Below are positions 59,774-64,000 of a DNA stretch of 64,000 nucleotides, piece after piece (position 1 is the stretch's first letter; every line of letters starts with the position of its first letter). Source of the stretch: Flavobacterium tyrosinilyticum. GTDB taxonomy: Bacteria > Bacteroidota > Bacteroidia > Flavobacteriales > Flavobacteriaceae. The stretch spans positions 62,001-126,000 of the forward strand of contig NZ_JAMOKG010000004.1 in the NCBI RefSeq assembly GCF_023656565.1. Direction: 5' to 3'. A program made the translations under genes and the position numbers. A model generated the notes under the pieces. That model was not told where the DNA came from. It saw nothing but the letters and a program-made list of their open reading frames with translations, and made no database searches.

Positions 59774-61192
59774 ATGAAAAATCGAGAAACATTATATTTA
59801 AAAATTGCCAAAATTATTGAGGATCAAATTCACAATGAAACTCTTTCGCTTGGCGACAAACTGCCTTCTGTTAGAAGTGCGCAAAAGTTGTATAATGTTA
59901 GCTTAAACACCATTAAACAAGCGTATTTAGAACTGGAAAGCCGCTCATTAATAGAATCTCGCCCAAAAACGGGATATTATGTGAGTAAAAGTTCGCAGCG
60001 CACAACGGCACTTCCTACAATCGCAAGTATAGATAACCATGAAAAAGAAAACACACCCGAAGATTTAATTGATAAAGTTTTCGGCACCATCAATCAAACC
60101 GATGTAACACAATTTGCACTCGGATTACCTGGAAAGAATTTCCTTCCGGTTGCCAAACTTAACAAAGGAATTATACATGCTGTACGAAATAGAGGCGATG
60201 CCGGCACAGCCTACGAACCTGTTCAAGGATCTGAAGAGCTTCGGCGCGCCATTGCCAAATGGGCATTGGTTATGGAGGGAAAAATTACAGAAGATGATCT
60301 TGTAATTACCTCCGGCGCTATGCACGCCATGTACAATGCCCTTATGGCCGTGACATCTCCTGGAGATAGCGTTGCGGTAGAAAGTCCTGCCTATTTTGGA
60401 ATACTTCAAGCAATTAAGGTATTGGGTCTGAAAGCGGTTGAAATTCCGACCCATCCTTTGTTCGGATTAGATCTTGATGCCTTGAAAAAAATGCTTCCTC
60501 AAATTAAGGCCTGCTGTTTTATTACCAATTTCAATAATCCGATGGGATTTCAAATGCCTGACGAAAACAAAAAGGAACTGGTTAAATTGATCACGCAATA
60601 TAATGTCCCATTGATTGAAGATGATATTTATGGTAATCTATACTTTGGTTCAGAGCGCCCTAAACCTTGCAAGTTTTATGACGAAGCTGGTTTGGTTTTG
60701 TGGATCGGATCTGTTTCTAAAACTCTTGCGCCCGGCTATCGTGTTGGTTGGATTGCTCCAGGAAAATTTAAAGATAAAATCATCCGTCAGAAACTGGTTC
60801 AGACCGTTTGCAATTCTTCCTTGTATTCGGATGTGATTACCGATTTCTTAGAGCATGGCCGTTACGATCATCATCTAAGAACATTTAGAAATAAACTTTA
60901 CGCCAATTATCTCCAAATGAATCGCGCCGTAGAAAACTATTTTCCAGATAACACCAAAATTGCACAGCCTAAAGGCGGTTTTATGCTCTGGCTGGAATTG
61001 GATGAAAGAATATCAACCACAGAATTATTCAATACTGCCCTAACCCAGAAAATCAATTTTGCTCCTGGAAGAATTTTTTCGCAGTACAATCAATACAACA
61101 ACTGTATGCGATTGAATTATGCTTTGGAATGGAATGAACGCGTAGAATCTGATTTGGAAAAATTGGGCACAATAATAAAAAACAGTATTTAA
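59774..61192 (+). CDS. MocR/PdxR-type GntR regulator fused to a class I aminotransferase domain
   Basis: 472 residues. The GntR winged helix is at about 5-72 (YLKIAKIIEDQIHNETLSLG, then LPSVRSAQKLYNVSLNTIKQAY). The class I aminotransferase domain follows, with GAMHAMYNALMAVTSPGD, NFNNPMGFQMP, and PLP Lys in GSVSKTLAPGYRVGW (about residue 319). In MocR proteins the PLP domain works as a ligand sensor and the gene usually controls a neighbour, here perhaps the GNAT gene 7 bases downstream. The effector is unknown; PLP control is only one option. Confidence 0.92.
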   Translation: MKNRETLYLKIAKIIEDQIHNETLSLGDKLPSVRSAQKLYNVSLNTIKQAYLELESRSLIESRPKTGYYVSKSSQRTTALPTIASIDNHEKENTPEDLIDKVFGTINQTDVTQFALGLPGKNFLPVAKLNKGIIHAVRNRGDAGTAYEPVQGSEELRRAIAKWALVMEGKITEDDLVITSGAMHAMYNALMAVTSPGDSVAVESPAYFGILQAIKVLGLKAVEIPTHPLFGLDLDALKKMLPQIKACCFITNFNNPMGFQMPDENKKELVKLITQYNVPLIEDDIYGNLYFGSERPKPCKFYDEAGLVLWIGSVSKTLAPGYRVGWIAPGKFKDKIIRQKLVQTVCNSSLYSDVITDFLEHGRYDHHLRTFRNKLYANYLQMNRAVENYFPDNTKIAQPKGGFMLWLELDERISTTELFNTALTQKINFAPGRIFSQYNQYNNCMRLNYALEWNERVESDLEKLGTIIKNSI

Positions 61193-61199
61193 TAGCATT

Positions 61200-61676
61200 A
61201 TGAAGAATAAAGAACAAGTAGAAATAATAACTTATAATCCGAAGTATCAAAAAAGCTTCAAGGATTTAAACATAGAATGGATTTCGACTTATTTTGTAGT
61301 TGAACCGAATGATGTAAAAGCGCTAGATCATGCCGAAGAATATATTATAAATAAAGGCGGAGAAATTTTTTCTGCCATTTTAAATGATGAAGTTTTGGGC
61401 GTTTGCGCTTTAATCAAAAGTGACGGAAATAATTATGATTACGAATTAGCAAAAATGGCTGTAAGTCCAAAAGCTCAAGGAAAAGGTGTTGGATTATTAT
61501 TGGCTGAATCGGCAATAAAATGGGCCACAGACAAAGGTGCTTCTAAAATTTATCTAGAAAGCAACACCAAACTGAAACCTGCTATTAAACTGTATGAAAA
61601 ATTAGGTTTTAAAGAAATAACCGGAATTTCTTCATCTTATAATAGAGTTGATATTCAAATGATGCTCAGCATTTAA
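61200..61676 (+). CDS. GNAT family N-acetyltransferase
   Basis: 158 residues. The acetyl-CoA binding motif is LAKMAVSPKAQGKGVGLLLA (about 83-102) and the C-terminal KLYEKLGFKEI block is typical. N-terminal part reads VEIITYNPKYQKSFKDLN, usual for small-molecule or protein N-acetyltransferases. Substrate unknown. The start is 7 bases behind the MocR-type gene, so they form one unit; regulation by that protein is likely. Confidence 0.87.
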   Translation: MKNKEQVEIITYNPKYQKSFKDLNIEWISTYFVVEPNDVKALDHAEEYIINKGGEIFSAILNDEVLGVCALIKSDGNNYDYELAKMAVSPKAQGKGVGLLLAESAIKWATDKGASKIYLESNTKLKPAIKLYEKLGFKEITGISSSYNRVDIQMMLSI

Positions 61677-61698
61677 TAATCCTATTTAAAAAAATAAG

Positions 61699-61726
61699 CC
61701 CTTGGCATTTCAATTCAAGGGTTTTT
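61699..61726 (+). terminator. Probable terminator after the GNAT gene
   Basis: CCCTTG (61699-61704) and CAAGGG (61716-61721) with an 11-base loop, then T. Weak stem. The spacer 61677-61892 shows nothing else certain. Confidence 0.55.
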
Positions 61727-61892
61727 ATTTGAATTATACTGTAACATTTCTCCAACAAAAGCGTCAAATCTTAAATTAAATTACGGTTCTTTGTAACTTA
61801 TTACATTCTCACTTGGGATTACTCAATTTCTGAATACAATAATATTGACTCCAATGAGTTTAGACTAGGAAGCTAGTCACGATATTTTCGTT

Positions 61893-62414
61893 ATGGACAA
61901 TAAAAAAATTATTTTAAGTTTAAAAAAAGGTAATGAAGCAGCTTTCAAAGAAGTCTACTTCAACTATTACGATAAACTTATAAATATTGCCAAACGATTC
62001 CATTCTTCTGTTTTTACTCCCGAAGACTTTGTTCAGGAAACTTTCATAAGATTATACAATAAAAGAGAACTGCTTAACGAAGAGGTGCTGTTCGATAAAC
62101 AAATCTTTACTATCTGCAAGAACATTATTATCAATCATGTTAACAGGGAAAACAAAATAGTACAGCTTGATCCTTCTCAAGTTGAAATGCTAGATGAAGA
62201 AACTGACACTGGAATTTTTGAAGAAAGACAAGAAAAACTACAAAATTTCATAAATCAGCTTCCAGAGCAGCAGCAAAAAATATTTACTTTACACAAACTG
62301 GAAAACCTTAGCTATAAGGAGATTGCAGAAATAACGGATCTTTCTGAAAAGACCATTGCCAATCATATTTATCTCGCCAGTAAATTTATTCGAAAAAAAA
62401 TCGAAAACCATTAG
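61893..62414 (+). CDS. ECF sigma factor of the FecI/Bacteroides type
   Basis: 173 residues. Region 2: GNEAAFKEVYFNYYDKLINIA and PEDFVQETFIRLY; region 4: LPEQQQKIFTLHKLENLSYKEIAEITDLSEKTIANHI. Here it heads a cassette with a small ORF, a FecR anti-sigma protein and a SusC/TonB receptor with an STN domain, so it should be released when the receptor meets its ligand and then drive that locus. Length 173 is typical. Confidence 0.92.
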   Translation: MDNKKIILSLKKGNEAAFKEVYFNYYDKLINIAKRFHSSVFTPEDFVQETFIRLYNKRELLNEEVLFDKQIFTICKNIIINHVNRENKIVQLDPSQVEMLDEETDTGIFEERQEKLQNFINQLPEQQQKIFTLHKLENLSYKEIAEITDLSEKTIANHIYLASKFIRKKIENH

Positions 62415-62418
62415 GAAC

Positions 62419-62461
62419 TTTTTAGTTCTCGTTTGTTATACTAAAAAACAAGAACTAAAAA
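62419..62461 (+). other. Hairpin ending at the start codon of the small ORF
   Basis: 62419-62437 (TTTTTAGTTCTCGTTTGTT) and 62443-62461 are reverse complements over 19 bases with 2 mismatches and a 5-base loop. The last base of the stem is the A of the ATG at 62461, so the fold would cover the start region. Confidence 0.75.
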
Positions 62462-62676
62462 TGCATATCGAAGCGTATAAAACTAATGTAAAAACAAAGA
62501 AAGACGCAAGTTTACTTGTAGCTTATTTACAGTTTATTATTTCTGATTGTATCATAAATTTTGATCGTCAAGGACAAGAAAACATCCTTAAAATCGAAAC
62601 TAATCGAGACATTAAAGAAATGGTTTACGGTGTTTTTAACAAACAAGGTTTTCATTGTCAAATCATTTACACCTAA
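62461..62676 (+). CDS. Small protein between sigma factor and FecR (HMA-like fold candidate)
   Basis: 71 residues beginning MHIEAYKTNVKTKKDASLL and ending GFHCQIIY. The pattern strand, helix, strand (DCIINFDRQG), strand (ILKIET), helix, strand (GFHCQII) is a ferredoxin-like, HMA-type layout, but the CxxC metal site is missing. I have the impression that such proteins recur in Flavobacteria. No experimental role known to me. It lies 46 bases after the sigma gene and 4 before fecR; the frame can be extended 35 codons upstream but only into the sigma gene. Confidence 0.62.
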   Translation: MHIEAYKTNVKTKKDASLLVAYLQFIISDCIINFDRQGQENILKIETNRDIKEMVYGVFNKQGFHCQIIYT

Positions 62677-62680
62677 AAAA

Positions 62681-63523
62681 ATGGATCAGGAAAAATTTGA
62701 CGAGGAATTTAAAAAGTTATGGGAAGAGTCTCCCCTTTCTCATTCAGACAGCGAAAAAGAAGCTTCGTGGGAACAATTCCATGCTAAAACATTTTCTGAG
62801 AAGAAAAGAAAATTTAAACCTTGGCATCTTTATGCGGCGGCTTCGGTTTTACTTTTTACACTTATTGGAACTGGAATTTATTTCAACCAAGAAACTGCTG
62901 CTGAAAATTTAGTTTTGGCCGAAAATGTAATCGAAAATACAACCTCAGCAATAAAGTACATTGTTTTACCAGACAGCTCAAAAGTAGAACTAAGTCCAAA
63001 TTCTAAAATTATTTACCGAAACAATTTTGCTTTAAACAGAAAAGTAGAAATTGATGGTGAGGCTTATTTTAAAGTTAAAAAAGACAAACAGCATCCTTTT
63101 CAGGTTTTTTGCGATGAAACAACAACTACCGTTTTAGGAACTTCTTTTACAGTTAAAGAATCTAAAAATGAAGAAGTGACCGTTGAACTTTTTGAAGGAA
63201 GCGTTCAAATGAATGTAAAAGGCCAAAATCAAAAATGGATTTTGAAACCTGGTGATAAATTTACCTACGGAAACCAAACGGCTTCAGTAACAGAATTTAG
63301 CAGATTTATTGATTTTGACAACGAAAAACTGTCGGTTATCAGTCAATACATTGAAGAAAGTTATGGTTATAAAGTCATTATTCCGAAAGAAAATCTTGAT
63401 CAGAAAATTACAATTCGCATCAATAAAAAGGAAGATTTAAAAACAATTTTACAATTAATATCAGAAATGTATAACCTAAATTTTGAAATAAATGAAGATT
63501 TAAAACAGATCACTTTTCAATAA
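62681..63523 (+). CDS. FecR family anti-sigma regulator
   Basis: 280 residues from ATG 62681, 4 bases behind the small ORF. Cytoplasmic part 1-45 with EEFKKLWEESPLSH, one membrane helix at about 48-68 (LYAAASVLLFTLIGTGIYF), then the FecR domain (about 90-195) with YIVLPDSSKVELSPNSKI, RKVEIDGEAYFKVKKDKQHPF and VLGTSFTVKE, and a C-terminal STN-like/secretin domain (about 210-280) that contacts the receptor. An upstream start at 62561 would add 40 residues overlapping the small ORF and is rejected. Confidence 0.92.
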   Translation: MDQEKFDEEFKKLWEESPLSHSDSEKEASWEQFHAKTFSEKKRKFKPWHLYAAASVLLFTLIGTGIYFNQETAAENLVLAENVIENTTSAIKYIVLPDSSKVELSPNSKIIYRNNFALNRKVEIDGEAYFKVKKDKQHPFQVFCDETTTTVLGTSFTVKESKNEEVTVELFEGSVQMNVKGQNQKWILKPGDKFTYGNQTASVTEFSRFIDFDNEKLSVISQYIEESYGYKVIIPKENLDQKITIRINKKEDLKTILQLISEMYNLNFEINEDLKQITFQ

Positions 63524-63532
63524 AAACAAGAA

Positions 63533-63592
63533 AGGATGTAAGCCGCGAAACTACACATCCTCCTAATATTCAGGATAACACGAGGTTATTCC
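63533..63592 (+). other. Two small hairpins in the fecR-receptor spacer
   Basis: AGGATGT (63533-63539) pairs with ACATCCT (63555-63561), and GGATAAC (63573-63579) with GTTATTCC (63585-63592, one bulge). There is no clear T tract, so these may be processing or stability elements rather than a terminator. Confidence 0.5.
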
Positions 63593-63622
63593 ATTTAATA
63601 ATATTCAAAAATACAAAATTTC

Positions 63623-64000
63623 ATGAAGCATATAATTTCAGCATGCTTTTTTTTATTCAGTTTATGTATGTCCGCTCAGAGCGTTACCATAACTGTAGAT
63701 CAAAATACGACATTAAAAGAGTTCTTCAAGCAGATTGAAAGTCAAACCGATTTTAAATTTGCTTTTACAGATCAAATTGATACGAATAAAAAATATTTTA
63801 CGAAAAAAAGCACTTTTAAGACTATCGAAATCGAGAAGCTTATTTCTGAATTAAATCAAACTTCGATTGTACAGTTTTCTATTTCGGGCAATAATATTTT
63901 TGTCAAACAGAAATCTCAAACTCAGAAATCAGCTAAAAAAAAAAATAAGCTGACAGGTCGCATTTTTGATGATGAAAGACAACCCGTTATTGGCGCCAAC
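63623..64000 (+). CDS. SusC/TonB-dependent receptor with STN domain (5' part)
   Basis: 126 residues visible, open to the window end. Signal peptide MKHIISACFFLFSLCMSAQ, then an STN (secretin/TonB N-terminal) domain at about 20-95 (TLKEFFKQIESQTDFKFAF, then IEKLISELNQTS), a Lys/Gln-rich linker and the start of a CarboxypepD_reg-like domain, LTGRIFDDERQPVIGAN. In Bacteroidota this is the N-terminus of a SusC-type receptor whose STN part signals to FecR. The plug and barrel lie outside. Confidence 0.9.
   Translation, partial: MKHIISACFFLFSLCMSAQSVTITVDQNTTLKEFFKQIESQTDFKFAFTDQIDTNKKYFTKKSTFKTIEIEKLISELNQTSIVQFSISGNNIFVKQKSQTQKSAKKKNKLTGRIFDDERQPVIGAN

Noticed and set aside
62561..62680. 40-residue extension of FecR
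   Set aside because: It overlaps the small ORF in another frame and the sequence before MDQEKFDEEF is not FecR-like.

Overview
The window comes from the chromosome of a member of the Bacteroidota, most likely Flavobacterium or a close relative. Pointers are the A+T-rich sequence, promoters of the TTG-N18/21-TAnnTTTG type instead of -35/-10 boxes, TonB-dependent receptors with carboxypeptidase-like N-domains, surface lipoproteins with acidic residues after the lipobox cysteine, a type IX sorting tail, the alternative GlmU-like enzyme, a zapA/6S RNA neighbourhood and many small dispersed intergenic repeats. The region is mainly a core chromosomal segment. I see no prophage, no intact insertion sequence, no CRISPR array and no conjugative element.

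Layout. 1-5.0 kb is a vitamin B12 locus: end of cobT, cobS, cobC, then a cobalamin riboswitch with its own promoter in front of a BtuB-like receptor and a beta-propeller surface lipoprotein that looks like BtuG. 5-8.8 kb holds an S41 peptidase lipoprotein and, divergently, an ECF sigma / membrane anti-sigma-like / DUF4252 x2 operon. 8.9-14.5 kb has yiaA-like, a type IX secreted propeller, carB (without its allosteric domain), rpmH and a TPR membrane protein. 14.5-15 kb is a repeat-rich spacer. 15-24.9 kb carries a hydrolase, a small GNAT-like protein, a porin plus anion permease pair, an ABC-F protein, a PepSY-like protein, alternative glmU, rpmE2, DUF4199 and a GT2 glycosyltransferase. 25-29.6 kb has a phosphosugar mutase, an MsbA-like exporter and a DUF2971 protein.

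29.65-30.09 kb is a nested inverted-repeat element between convergent genes. 30-35 kb has an EF-hand lipoprotein, a TonB receptor and an M23 peptidase. 35.2-37.6 kb is a coiled-coil protein, zapA, a 6S-like RNA and rny. 37.7-42.5 kb has a PAS histidine kinase, xerD and three small outer-membrane barrels. 42.6-51.2 kb has aroQ, a DUF5686 protein, a CDF transporter, murA (with Asp at the usual catalytic Cys), DUF4290, DUF493, an esterase and an unknown protein. 51.2-51.6 kb is a spacer with a long inverted repeat and a possible structured RNA. 51.6-57.5 kb has a NadR-like ATPase, recQ, fmt, HU, yqgE, a class IV aminotransferase and a START-like protein. After tRNA-Met come an ACT-domain protein, several small unknown proteins, a MocR-type regulator with a GNAT enzyme, and finally a second ECF sigma / small protein / FecR / SusC-type receptor locus cut by the window end.

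Working together: the B12 genes pair import with nucleotide-loop assembly under vitamin control. The last locus is a classical sigma/anti-sigma/receptor signalling cassette with an extra small gene. The most notable observations are the BtuG-like protein, the 6S-like RNA, the Asp-type MurA (predicted fosfomycin insensitivity), the CarB lacking its regulatory domain, the composite inverted repeat at 29.66-30.08 kb and the extra ORF plus hairpin between sigma factor and FecR. Function calls come from reading translated motifs and context; no database search was possible.
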